Shown here in pieces: positions 16,316 to 22,592 of a stretch of 64,000 nucleotides of DNA. The notes beneath the pieces were generated by a model. That model made no database searches. It saw only the letters and a program-made list of their open reading frames with translations, and was not told the origin of the DNA. Source of the stretch: Hominiventricola aquisgranensis (GTDB lineage Bacteria > Bacillota > Clostridia > Lachnospirales > Lachnospiraceae). Both the position numbers and the translations under genes were made by a program. Positions within the stretch are counted from its first letter, which is position 1, and every line of letters starts with the position of its first letter. The stretch is taken from positions 1-64,000 of the forward strand of contig NZ_JBBMFC010000006.1 of assembly GCF_040096225.1 (NCBI RefSeq). Direction: 5' to 3'.

Positions 16316-16484
16316 TGCTTTTTTGACTGCGGCGGCGATTACTTGGGGAATTGGTTGGGTGTGGCGATATCTTGAAATCATGTTTTATGGACAGATTCAG
16401 GTTAGGACAGTCGATAATATTGTATCAATTATTTTCTTAGTTGTTCTTTACATTTATGAAAGGCGGATCCAGGAACGATGGTAA
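16302..16484 (+). CDS. Small two-helix membrane protein (60 aa)
   Basis: Residues about 5-27 and 36-53 are hydrophobic and long enough to span the membrane, with a basic C-terminal YERRIQERW. The ATG at 16302 follows GGAGGCAGGAC. It overlaps both neighbours, which supports translation. The function is unknown; it is not near the lysis genes. Confidence 0.55.
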   Translation: MKRFDAFLTAAAITWGIGWVWRYLEIMFYGQIQVRTVDNIVSIIFLVVLYIYERRIQERW

Positions 16485-16879
16485 AAGGACTTGACCGGCT
16501 GACGAAAGCAGAAGCCATAGAATTTGTTCAGCATCAGTTTGGTGTCAGTGCCACTGCAGCAGAAAATTATCTTCGGAATCATATACCAAAAGAAAGCTAT
16601 TACCAGAAAAAAATCATGGAATATGTGAAGGCTACATACCCGGAATCATTTGTGTGGAAGGAGGCGGCTGGTGAATACAGCCGCCGGGGTATCCCGGATG
16701 TGTCGGCAGTCATTGATGGCAGATATCATGGATTCGAGGTAAAGCGGCCATATTTTGGAAAGCTCAGCAAGATTCAGGAGCAGACAATTAAGCGGATCCG
16801 GGCTGCAGGTGGCATCGCCGGTGCGTGTATCTTTCCGGAAGATGCAGAGCGACTGATTCAGGAAGGGAGGAAATTGTGA
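16478..16879 (+). CDS. VRR-NUC domain nuclease
   Basis: A 133-residue protein. The PD-(D/E)XK-like core is visible as RRGIPDVSAVIDGRYHGFEVKRP (shown by residues G-I-P-D and E-V-K, about 70-92), the VRR-NUC pattern. Expected role: Holliday-junction or flap-type endonuclease in phage recombination or packaging. SD: GGCGGATCCAGGAACG (weak). It overlaps the previous gene by seven bases. Confidence 0.85.
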   Translation: MVKGLDRLTKAEAIEFVQHQFGVSATAAENYLRNHIPKESYYQKKIMEYVKATYPESFVWKEAAGEYSRRGIPDVSAVIDGRYHGFEVKRPYFGKLSKIQEQTIKRIRAAGGIAGACIFPEDAERLIQEGRKL

Positions 16880-17112
16880 TGAAGCGATCAGCGAGAAAGT
16901 TGATTCAGAAGGCAGAAAACGGAAAATTGTTTACAGATGTGCCGACAGCCATTCTGTGTTCAAGTATCCAGATGATGCTCGATGAACTGAAGCAACGTGG
17001 ATTAGCGGTAAAAGATTTTGACCATAAAGAAAAGCATGTAGAGCAGGTGCAGTTGATCAATAACACGGTATATTTTTTGACAAAAGGAGATGATCCCAAT
17101 GGAGAGGCATAA
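16879..17112 (+). CDS. Small phage protein (77 aa)
   Basis: The ATG at 16879 overlaps the VRR-NUC stop (TGATG), behind GGGAGG. The peptide has a helical N-terminus (MKRSARKLIQKAENGKLF) and a beta-like end (NNTVYFLTKGDD). No family is recognised. It overlaps the next gene by 14 bases. Confidence 0.55.
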   Translation: MKRSARKLIQKAENGKLFTDVPTAILCSSIQMMLDELKQRGLAVKDFDHKEKHVEQVQLINNTVYFLTKGDDPNGEA

Positions 17113-17608
17113 GGAAAGATTATTACCGGAGGCAGTTGTTCTGGATAAATATCTCAATTCGTATAATCGATGCAAGAACCGGAAGCGAGCGTTGGAACGG
17201 AGAAAATATAATCTGGAGCAGGAATTTTACAGCCCACTGCACTCGCCTGTTATTGACGGAATGCCGAAAGGCAGCGGTGGCCAGAATGTAGGGTGTGCCG
17301 GACTAAGTTATGAGTTGGATGAGATCAACACCAGGATAGATGAAAAGATCCAGGAATTGAGGAAAGAATATGTAAAGATTACAGACATTCTGGAATTTTT
17401 GAACGATGGATCAACAGAACGGGCCATCCTGGAATACAAGTACATTGATGGATTATCCTGGAAAGGTATTTGTGATCAGGAACATTTGTCGAAAACACCG
17501 GCAACGCAATACTGGCGGAAGGGTTTATACCTGCTTCTGGAATTTGCAAAGGTTCAGGAGCTTGTTCGGGAATACGAAAAAGAGATTGACGGAGTGCTGC
17601 ATACATAG
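17099..17608 (+). CDS. DUF1492/RinA-type late transcription regulator
   Basis: A 169-residue protein. An N-terminal coiled coil with a Gly/Ser-rich PKGSGGQNVG insert (about 55-68) is followed by ILEYKYIDGLSWKGI (about 117-131), the sigma-70 region-4-like HTH of the ArpU/RinA/DUF1492 group. Such proteins activate late promoters. It stands where the early operon ends and packaging/structural genes follow. The ATG at 17099 is preferred over 17090, whose AAGGAG is too close. Confidence 0.75.
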   Translation: MERHKERLLPEAVVLDKYLNSYNRCKNRKRALERRKYNLEQEFYSPLHSPVIDGMPKGSGGQNVGCAGLSYELDEINTRIDEKIQELRKEYVKITDILEFLNDGSTERAILEYKYIDGLSWKGICDQEHLSKTPATQYWRKGLYLLLEFAKVQELVREYEKEIDGVLHT

Positions 17609-17642
17609 CTATAATTTTGATTAAGCGAAGGAGGGCGCGACC

Positions 17643-18008
17643 ATGGAAAAAAATATTTTTTTGAAGAAACATCCTGAGGCTCAGATTATTTTTGACCTGG
17701 CAGATAAGTTAAATGCAGCAGAGTATTCTATCTATTTCAGTTTTGATGACTATGGTGACAGTGGAGAGCTTAACGAAGAAGAGCTGGAAGGATGCACCGA
17801 AGAACAGCGTAGAAGGATCTTCTGGGAGAATTGTCCGCTTTTCATCGAGACACAGACCGGAGAGCTGATTGATGGACTTGAAGCACCTGTGGCAGCATAT
17901 TTTAATGGGGATGAGCTGACGGTAGCTCTTGGCGGGCGTGGTCCGCGGGAAGTAAAAACGGCAGAAGAGGCATTTCATATTTTTAAGAAATTTTTTGAAT
18001 CAAAGTAA
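17643..18008 (+). CDS. Uncharacterised acidic protein (121 aa)
   Basis: Preceded by GAAGGAGGGCGCGACC. The acidic N-terminal half (YFSFDDYGDSGELNEEELEG) is followed by VAAYFNGDELTVALGGRGPREV. No family is recognised. It is the last rightward gene before a strong bidirectional terminator, so it ends the early operon. Confidence 0.55.
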   Translation: MEKNIFLKKHPEAQIIFDLADKLNAAEYSIYFSFDDYGDSGELNEEELEGCTEEQRRRIFWENCPLFIETQTGELIDGLEAPVAAYFNGDELTVALGGRGPREVKTAEEAFHIFKKFFESK

Positions 18009-18014
18009 GGCATG

Positions 18015-18043
18015 AAAAAAGCACCGGTTAAGGTGCTTTTTTT
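18015..18043. terminator. Bidirectional terminator between convergent operons
   Basis: AAAAAAGCACC pairs with GGTGCTTTTTT around a five-base loop, with a T-run on each strand's 3' side. It separates the rightward early operon from the leftward accessory island. Confidence 0.9.
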
Positions 18044-18260
18044 AGTCATCAAGAATGCTTTCGATGGGAACTCCCAGCGCACGGGCAAGATCCCGGACCC
18101 GGCCAACAGATGCATCATTGATATTTGATCGACCCTGTTCATATCTTTCGATAGCGCGGGCATTAACGCCAGATTTTTCAGCCAGCTGGGCGCGAGTCAT
18201 ACCAAGATCCTGCCGAATTTTTGTTAATTTGGTCAGATTATTTTTTTTAACATAAGCCAT
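18042..18260 (-). CDS. Small XRE-family HTH regulator
   Basis: A 72-residue single-domain XRE protein with LTKIRQDLGMTRAQLAEKSG and ARAIERYEQGRSNI (about residues 10-45). It has its own promoter (18312-18340) and a GC hairpin in its leader, so it can be transcribed apart from the upstream island genes. It is a candidate regulator of that island. The ATG at 18258-18260 is preferred over a TTG at 18275. Confidence 0.75.
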   Translation of the reverse strand: MAYVKKNNLTKLTKIRQDLGMTRAQLAEKSGVNARAIERYEQGRSNINDASVGRVRDLARALGVPIESILDD

Positions 18261-18284
18261 AAAACTGTACCTCAATATTTTTTT

Positions 18285-18308
18285 AGCGCCGGTGATCGTT
18301 CCGGCGCT
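18285..18308 (-). other. 8-bp GC hairpin in leader of the small HTH gene
   Basis: AGCGCCGG pairs with CCGGCGCT. On the minus strand it is followed by AAAAAAATATTGAGG, the same hairpin/A-tract/SD layout found before other genes of this island. On the plus strand it precedes TTTTATT and might also terminate. Confidence 0.6.
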
Positions 18309-18311
18309 TTT

Positions 18312-18340
18312 ATTATACTCCTACAGTCGTACTTTGTCAT
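18312..18340 (-). promoter_or_regulatory. Promoter of the small HTH gene
   Basis: Reading leftward, ATGACA (18340-18335), a 17-base spacer and TATAAT (18317-18312). It overlaps the stop codon of the preceding cyclotransferase gene. Confidence 0.65.
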
Positions 18341-18981
18341 ACTAATTTTTTGAAACGGTGTGTTCGAGATCCAGGTGTGAATTTTGTTACATGGATATCT
18401 TCAGGTTGGCAGTTGTATTTTTCAGATAACTGCTCCTTCATAAATTCAATTTTTCCCGGATACAGATCTGCTTTATTGATGGAGCTCAGATGCCGGCCGT
18501 TCAGCTTGAACATAATCCAGGTCTCACCGGAATCTTCCAAATAAATTTTTTGACGGGCCTGCTGCAAGAATGCCAGGTCAAATCCAAAATCACAATACCC
18601 GTGTGCGATAGTTTCGTAATAGAATGGGGACGGATCCGCAGCAGTTCCATAGTTCATGATGTAGACGATACCGGTCACGGTTGCCCCATCATCCATTATT
18701 ACATCAATATTTTCTTTGCGGTAAAGATGCGGGTATCCCTCATAGTGATCCAGGCTTTTTTCATCTGCTGCGGAGATTTCCCAGACAGCAACGGGTACAT
18801 CCGTCTTGGCACCAGGCAAGATTGTGGCAACACCGCAGCCGCGTGAGTTTCCCCAGAAAGTGAGGGAATAATTTTTGACTACACCTGTGCCGTAAACAGT
18901 AGCGTCAGGGCAGCGGTAACGCATCTGTCCCCGGTGTAAATTTGATCCGTAAGCAACGTAGAATTTTTTTGATCTTTTCAT
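18337..18981 (-). CDS. Gamma-glutamylcyclotransferase-like (GGCT/AIG2) enzyme
   Basis: A 214-residue protein. The GGCT signature YAYGSNL-like segment is FYVAYGSNLHRGQM (about 7-20). It is followed by a substrate-loop pattern (WEISAADEKSLDHYEGYP, about 88-105) with the catalytic-type acidic residue, and YRKENIDVIM. The C-terminal 70 residues are an added domain. Family members release gamma-glutamyl groups as 5-oxoproline. The amidoligase two kilobases upstream in the same operon makes amide bonds, and such pairing has been noted in comparative genomics. A coupled add/remove chemistry is inferred. Confidence 0.8.
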   Translation of the reverse strand: MKRSKKFYVAYGSNLHRGQMRYRCPDATVYGTGVVKNYSLTFWGNSRGCGVATILPGAKTDVPVAVWEISAADEKSLDHYEGYPHLYRKENIDVIMDDGATVTGIVYIMNYGTAADPSPFYYETIAHGYCDFGFDLAFLQQARQKIYLEDSGETWIMFKLNGRHLSSINKADLYPGKIEFMKEQLSEKYNCQPEDIHVTKFTPGSRTHRFKKLV

Positions 18982-19007
18982 GATATGTACCTCCGAAATA
19001 TTTTTTG

Positions 19008-19021
19008 ACCGGTTGCCCGGT
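19008..19021 (-). other. CCGG leader hairpin before the cyclotransferase gene
   Basis: ACCGG/CCGGT with a 4-base loop, followed on the minus strand by a run of six A, TATTT and GGAGG. It is the second unit of a repeated leader design; other units are at 18285-18308, 19428-19443 and 19967-19985. Confidence 0.5.
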
Positions 19022-19024
19022 AAA

Positions 19025-19064
19025 GCCTGTGCCGGGAATCGAACCCGGCGGGAACCGTTCAGGC
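19025..19064 (-). ncRNA. tRNA-like T-arm minihelix 1
   Basis: Minus strand: the closing stem GCCTG/CAGGC encloses a perfect T-arm, CCGGG-TTCGATT-CCCGG. There is no D- or anticodon arm. The 5' strand begins on the last G of the upstream gene's TAG stop. The unpaired joint reads ACGGTTCCC, as in minihelix 2. Confidence 0.6.
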
Positions 19065-19402
19065 TAATTATTACAAATCTTTGCAAAGAGATCTGGCCAA
19101 CCGGCATATCTGACATCTACAATTTTGTCATCAAGAGCGGAGTCCGGTGTAGCGTTATCACTCATGATCACAGAAACAATATCGCCATTGTCGTAGTCTT
19201 CAATGCCATAAAAGCTATACAGAAGACCTGAGCCTGTTGAGAATGTTACAAGATCATTTTTTTCGTCCAGATCAACGATTACTCCGGCTGTTTGGTATGT
19301 GCGTTCTTCAGGAAGAATCACCTCCGGATTTTTGATAGCATAGCCAAGCAGGAAGGATCCGGCGATAGCAGCCATTGTTAAGAAAAATTTTTTGTTCATC
19401 AT
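19064..19402 (-). CDS. Membrane-anchored small protein (112 aa)
   Basis: It starts MMNKKFFLTMAAIAGSFLLG: one N-terminal membrane helix or uncleaved signal (about 5-23), then a soluble beta-rich domain (AGVIVDLDEKNDLVTFSTG). SD: CTGGAGGTC. No family is recognised. It is probably anchored with its C-terminus outside. Confidence 0.6.
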   Translation of the reverse strand: MMNKKFFLTMAAIAGSFLLGYAIKNPEVILPEERTYQTAGVIVDLDEKNDLVTFSTGSGLLYSFYGIEDYDNGDIVSVIMSDNATPDSALDDKIVDVRYAGWPDLFAKICNN

Positions 19403-19445
19403 AAGTTTGACCTCCAGAAATTTATTGACCGGTGTGTGCCGGGGA

Positions 19446-19679
19446 TTAGTAAGCAGCCTGTGTGCCAGGTTCGATGTAAGACAGTAAAGCAATATTGTTT
19501 TGAAAAATTGTGATCCGGATCACAGAGATCCCGGAATCTTCTGGGCTGTTTTCCCATTCAGCAGAAACCGCCAATATTGTGTCTTCTTCATCTTCAATGA
19601 ATCCGGATCCACATTCATATGCGTCTTTGATGGCGCTGGTAATCAGATCGCCAAGGATGTTATTTTCTTTTGCTTTCAT
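19446..19679 (-). CDS. Small uncharacterised protein (77 aa)
   Basis: The ATG at 19677-19679 lies behind GGGAGGTCTACTC. The sequence resembles a small mixed alpha/beta domain (DLITSAIKDAYECGSGFIED, then ISVIRITIFQNN). It is 15 bases after the LPD11 gene's stop, so it is co-translated. No function is known. Confidence 0.55.
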   Translation of the reverse strand: MKAKENNILGDLITSAIKDAYECGSGFIEDEEDTILAVSAEWENSPEDSGISVIRITIFQNNIALLSYIEPGTQAAY

Positions 19680-19694
19680 GAGTAGACCTCCCAA

Positions 19695-19940
19695 CTATGC
19701 AGCCATCAGTTGCTCATATTTTTGAATCTGTTCTATGGTCAGCCATTCCGGTTTTTCATCATCAGGAAAGCTGTGCCACAATACTTTCATGGCTGAAATA
19801 TGATCAGGAACATTTAAGCCCCACAGATCCTTTTCGTTTTTGTGGCCATTGCCTAAGAAGTATTCGCAATCGCTCCGCAGCCGATCCAGCAGCATGTAAC
19901 GGAATTTTGGGTCATAATCCATTGGGTTAAATTTTTTCAT
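19695..19940 (-). CDS. LPD11-domain protein
   Basis: An 81-residue protein matching the large polyvalent protein-associated domain 11 pattern: YDPKFRYMLLDRLRSDCEYFLGNG is seen at about 8-31 (key residues D-R-L, D-C-E-Y, G-N-G), then LWG, then IQKYEQLM. The domain occurs in phage and conjugative-element polyvalent proteins; the function is unknown. SD: GCGGAGGTATC. Confidence 0.75.
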   Translation of the reverse strand: MKKFNPMDYDPKFRYMLLDRLRSDCEYFLGNGHKNEKDLWGLNVPDHISAMKVLWHSFPDDEKPEWLTIEQIQKYEQLMAA

Positions 19941-19985
19941 ATTCGATACCTCCGCATATTTTTTTGTTCCGGATGACTCCGGGAA

Positions 19986-20027
19986 TCCCGGCTGAGGGAA
20001 TCGAACCCTCAGCGAAACCGTACCGGG
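19986..20027 (-). ncRNA. tRNA-like T-arm minihelix 2
   Basis: Minus strand: TCCCG/CGGGA closes a perfect arm, GAGGG-TTCGATT-CCCTC, extended by GCT/AGC. It starts three bases after the upstream stop codon. Both stems differ in sequence from minihelix 1 but keep the pairing and the ACGGTTTC joint, which is covariation. Confidence 0.6.
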
Positions 20028-20030
20028 AAA

Positions 20031-20588
20031 TTAGTACCAGGAAGACTGGAAACAAGGCTGACCGTCCCATGGGGATAATGAGATGCAACTGCTTATTTTT
20101 ACATGCCAGCCACCGTGTGCCTTTTCGTAGGAATCCTGGGACACGGTTTTTTGGATCGGATCACCGATCCGGCGGTCCGGATCAGGGATCACATAACCGC
20201 TCATGGAGCTGTTGGTCTCCGTTTCGATATGACCAAGTTCTACAATCTCGATTTTGCAGGCACTGATGATCTTGGTCACTAGATAGAACTCAACGTTTGT
20301 TTGTTCGTAGCCCCAGGAATCCTCCAGGATATCACCAACTTTGATCCCGAATTTTGAAACCGGATCAGATTTTTTTGCTACCGGAGCCTGTGCCGGAGCA
20401 GCAGCTCCACCGGATAATTCTTCAGCCAATGCCAGCCGCTCGGTGGTGTTCTTTGCATACCACAATTTTTTCATGCGATGCCACCGGAAGCCTGCAGCCT
20501 TCATTGCTTCCCGGATCTCTTCCGCCGGTTTACCCTCGAATGATAATTCGATGCCGTTCAGTTCCTGATTGATTGCCATTGTACACAT
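20031..20588 (-). CDS. Accessory protein with polyvalent-type N-terminal domain (185 aa)
   Basis: Residues about 8-58 (ELNGIELSFEGKPAEEIREA, then FRWHRMKKLWYAKNT) form a small domain I recognise from polyvalent proteins of mobile elements. After an Ala/Pro linker a beta-rich C-terminal domain follows (about 80-185). Function unknown. The ATG at 20586-20588 has AGGAGG seven bases upstream. It has its own promoter-leader, closely similar to that of the amidoligase gene. Confidence 0.6.
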   Translation of the reverse strand: MCTMAINQELNGIELSFEGKPAEEIREAMKAAGFRWHRMKKLWYAKNTTERLALAEELSGGAAAPAQAPVAKKSDPVSKFGIKVGDILEDSWGYEQTNVEFYLVTKIISACKIEIVELGHIETETNSSMSGYVIPDPDRRIGDPIQKTVSQDSYEKAHGGWHVKISSCISLSPWDGQPCFQSSWY

Positions 20589-20615
20589 AAGCGAACCTCC
20601 TATAAATGTTTATAT

Positions 20616-20675
20616 ACGCTTGAAAGCGTTTCTTTTGTTTGCCGTGACTCTAACTCTGCGTGACAGGAAAGTCAA
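20616..20675 (-). promoter_or_regulatory. Promoter and palindromic leader, copy 1
   Basis: Leftward TTGACT (20675-20670), a 17-base spacer and a weak TAGAGT (20652-20647). The transcript start is followed by the near-palindrome ACGCTTTCAAGCGT (20629-20616) and then TATAAACATTTATAGGAGG. The same order of elements precedes the amidoligase gene. Confidence 0.5.
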
Positions 20676-20718
20676 GTCAATTTTTGAAAAAATTTTTTTC
20701 AACCGGTAAAACCGGAAA

Positions 20719-20767
20719 AGCCCTCCCCGGGATCGAACCGGGTTTTGTTGGATCCATCCAGAGGGCT
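20719..20767 (-). ncRNA. tRNA-like T-arm minihelix 3
   Basis: Minus strand: a 7-bp acceptor-like stem AGCCCTC/GAGGGCT encloses a small TGGAT/ATCCA pairing and a T-arm CCCGG-TTCGATC-CCGGG. It starts 13 bases after the amidoligase stop codon. TTTT follows the 3' strand in place of CCA. Confidence 0.6.
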
Positions 20768-20780
20768 GTGTCCTGGTGAC

Positions 20781-21809
20781 CTATCGATACAGGTCACCAG
20801 ATTTTCCGAATCTCCATGCAGAATTACTAGCAAGGTTTTTAAGTAAATGTTGACGTGGATTTTTGAACATATCACCAGTCCAACCCATACTCACCAACCA
20901 TGTTCTCATGGCAAATTTTTCATTTCCAGCGGTCATGATCGGATTTTTTTCTGCCTTGATCCGGGTGCTGGTCAATGCCTTGGCATTCATGGAAAGCACC
21001 AGCAGGACAAAAGATCTAATCACTCCAGCATGAAGTGTGGCATTAAAAGCCCGGATCTCAATTGTGTTGCAATCCTTGCCACGGGTTGAGAAGTAGCGGT
21101 GCAAGTTCAGCAGATGATACCGGCTTTCATCGTAGTGGCTTGTCCTACAGTATTCCGGAGCACTACCGGAAAAGTTTTTATACCATGCCGTCTCGATCTG
21201 TTCGATCGTTTTACAACCCTTCAGATCTTCCATGAAGTTAGTCGGTGTGCCGTGTTCAGAATAGCCACCACGGCGGTTATTCATCGGAACGCACCAATTT
21301 CTAATTCTGGACTCATCAACGCCAAGTGCTTTATAAAGCATCTCTTCCTGCGAAAACACCAAGTTGATAAAGTTTTTCAGGGATCTGGCAGTGTGTTCCT
21401 TGCTTCCCACATGTACGTGGATTCCGCAACCGTAACGGGCTCCGGTTTTTGCTCCGGCATTCCGTAGTGCCCGGATTACGTTCTGCAGGGTATCCATATC
21501 TGCCAGATACAGGGGCGGTGTGTTCAGTTCACAGGAATAAGCCCCGCGACTATCAGCCTGTCTGCCGTTGCTATCTATTGCGTTAATGGAACAGTCAGAA
21601 ACAAACAACCACTCCCGTCCCTGGGGATCGATCACCTGGTATTTATGATATGCTCCACCAAGATAGTGCACAGATGATCCAGCACCAAGAACGCTGGCGG
21701 TAACATGAGCTGCAGATTCCCTTGTGATTGCCGTCATTTCCACCTCGACACCGTAGGTCATCTGGTGGATCATTGTTTTCATTTCGGCTCTTTCGTTTTT
21801 GCTTGCCAT
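20781..21809 (-). CDS. Amidoligase-like enzyme (COOH-NH2 ligase fold)
   Basis: A 342-residue protein with the phage Amidoligase_2 pattern. TYGVEVEMT (about 19-27) holds the first metal/ATP acidic residues, CELNTPPLYL (about 93-102) has a second Glu, YGCGIHVHVGS (about 125-135) the His pair, and NTIEIRAFNATLH (about 250-262) the last Glu/Arg. The family is predicted to form amide bonds between amino groups and carboxylates with ATP. Together with the downstream cyclotransferase-like gene this suggests peptide tagging or small-metabolite synthesis; the substrate is unknown. It is the promoter-proximal gene of the leftward island. SD: AGGAGG. Confidence 0.8.
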   Translation of the reverse strand: MASKNERAEMKTMIHQMTYGVEVEMTAITRESAAHVTASVLGAGSSVHYLGGAYHKYQVIDPQGREWLFVSDCSINAIDSNGRQADSRGAYSCELNTPPLYLADMDTLQNVIRALRNAGAKTGARYGCGIHVHVGSKEHTARSLKNFINLVFSQEEMLYKALGVDESRIRNWCVPMNNRRGGYSEHGTPTNFMEDLKGCKTIEQIETAWYKNFSGSAPEYCRTSHYDESRYHLLNLHRYFSTRGKDCNTIEIRAFNATLHAGVIRSFVLLVLSMNAKALTSTRIKAEKNPIMTAGNEKFAMRTWLVSMGWTGDMFKNPRQHLLKNLASNSAWRFGKSGDLYR

Positions 21810-21838
21810 TTTAGTTCCTCCTATTATGAATTTTATAA

Positions 21839-21899
21839 AACGCTTTCAAGCGTTGTTTTGCATGGCTGTATCATCGCTCTGGTGTGCCTATTTTGTCAA
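21839..21899 (-). promoter_or_regulatory. Promoter and palindromic leader, copy 2
   Basis: Leftward TTGACA (21899-21894), about 18 bases and GATGAT. Then comes the near-palindrome AACGCTTGAAAGCGTT (21854-21839) and AATAGGAGG before the amidoligase start. It aligns along its length with copy 1 at 20616-20675. Confidence 0.5.
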
Positions 21900-22059
21900 G
21901 TCGAATTTTCAAAAAAATTCTTGAAGTTTGAAAAACGTTGAAAAATCAACGAAAAACAGACACAAAAAAGATCGATTAAGAGAAGCAGTCACCTGATCAG
22001 AGATGGCAACGTTGGACGGATCAGTTCGCTCCTGATGGAAGAAACAGGAAAAGCTCTGT

Positions 22060-22360
22060 GGGCATTGGATCAGATCAAGCAGATCAGAAGGAAGATAAGG
22101 CTGAGCCTATCGGATCGGATCAGGCAGGGCAGAAGGGAGACGGGTGTGTCCATTGGATCGGATCAGGCGGAGCAATAGAAAGACAGACGGGTGTGTCCAT
22201 TGGATCGGATCAGGCGGAGCAGATAGCAGAGGGCTGAGCCTATCGGATCAGGTCAGCCAGGACCAAAAGGAGACAGGGCTGAGCCTATCGGATCGGAGCA
22301 ACCAGAGGGCTGTGTCCATGAAGTAGAACCAAGCGGAGGGTGTACACTGTCCATAGAAGG
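22060..22360. repeat. Degenerate tandem repeats of about 45 bp
   Basis: Units start near 22099, 22143, 22190, 22232, 22277, 22308 and 22339. They share GGCTGAGCCTATCGGATCGG or GGTGTGTCCATTGGATCGG, followed by a GATCAGGC(G/A)G tail. Spacings are 44, 47, 42, 45, 31 and 31 bases. The 783-base gap (21810-22592) has no convincing gene; short frames through the repeats are broken. The position just upstream of packaging genes suggests a terminase or regulator binding region, or a decayed element. Confidence 0.7.
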
Positions 22361-22369
22361 AAAACGAAC

Positions 22370-22460
22370 CCCCAAAACCCCTTCTGTGCCCTTTAGGTAC
22401 TACCTGTGTCTATCTGGAATGCGGGGCGAATCGAGCGCAGTGTTTTTGCCGAAAAAAAGT
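22370..22460. other. Candidate cos/packaging region
   Basis: A non-coding stretch with CCCCCAAAACCCC, CCTTTAGGTACTACC and GCGGGGCGAATCGAGCGC. I recall this arrangement upstream of lambda-type terminase genes in related Firmicutes phages. The GpA-type large terminase here implies cohesive-end packaging, but the nick site cannot be read from sequence alone. Confidence 0.4.
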
Positions 22461-22548
22461 AAAAAAATTTTTGCATTTCGTTACGCAAAATAGCACGCAA
22501 TAGCACTCTCGAATGTGATAATATGTTAATATGAAATTCAGAAATGAG

Positions 22549-22576
22549 GCGGATGCGGTGATGCATTCGCTTTTTT
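22549..22576 (+). terminator. Hairpin with T-run before the late operon
   Basis: GCGGATGC pairs with GCATTCGC (one G-T), followed by TTTTTT. It lies 16 bases before the methyltransferase ATG. It may be an antitermination point for the late operon. Confidence 0.65.
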
Positions 22577-22592
22577 AGTGGAGAAAACTGCT

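Noticed and set aside
18042..18260. Antitoxin of a toxin-antitoxin pair
   Set aside because: A single small HTH protein with its own promoter; no toxin-like partner gene overlaps or abuts it.
22144..22326. Protein-coding gene through the 45-bp repeats
   Set aside because: The frame is short and has no ribosome site; other frames are broken by stops in neighbouring units. Repetition alone creates the open stretch.
22060..22360. CRISPR array
   Set aside because: Units are imperfect, spacing drifts from 47 to 31 bases, parts of the supposed spacers are also repeated, and there are no cas genes.
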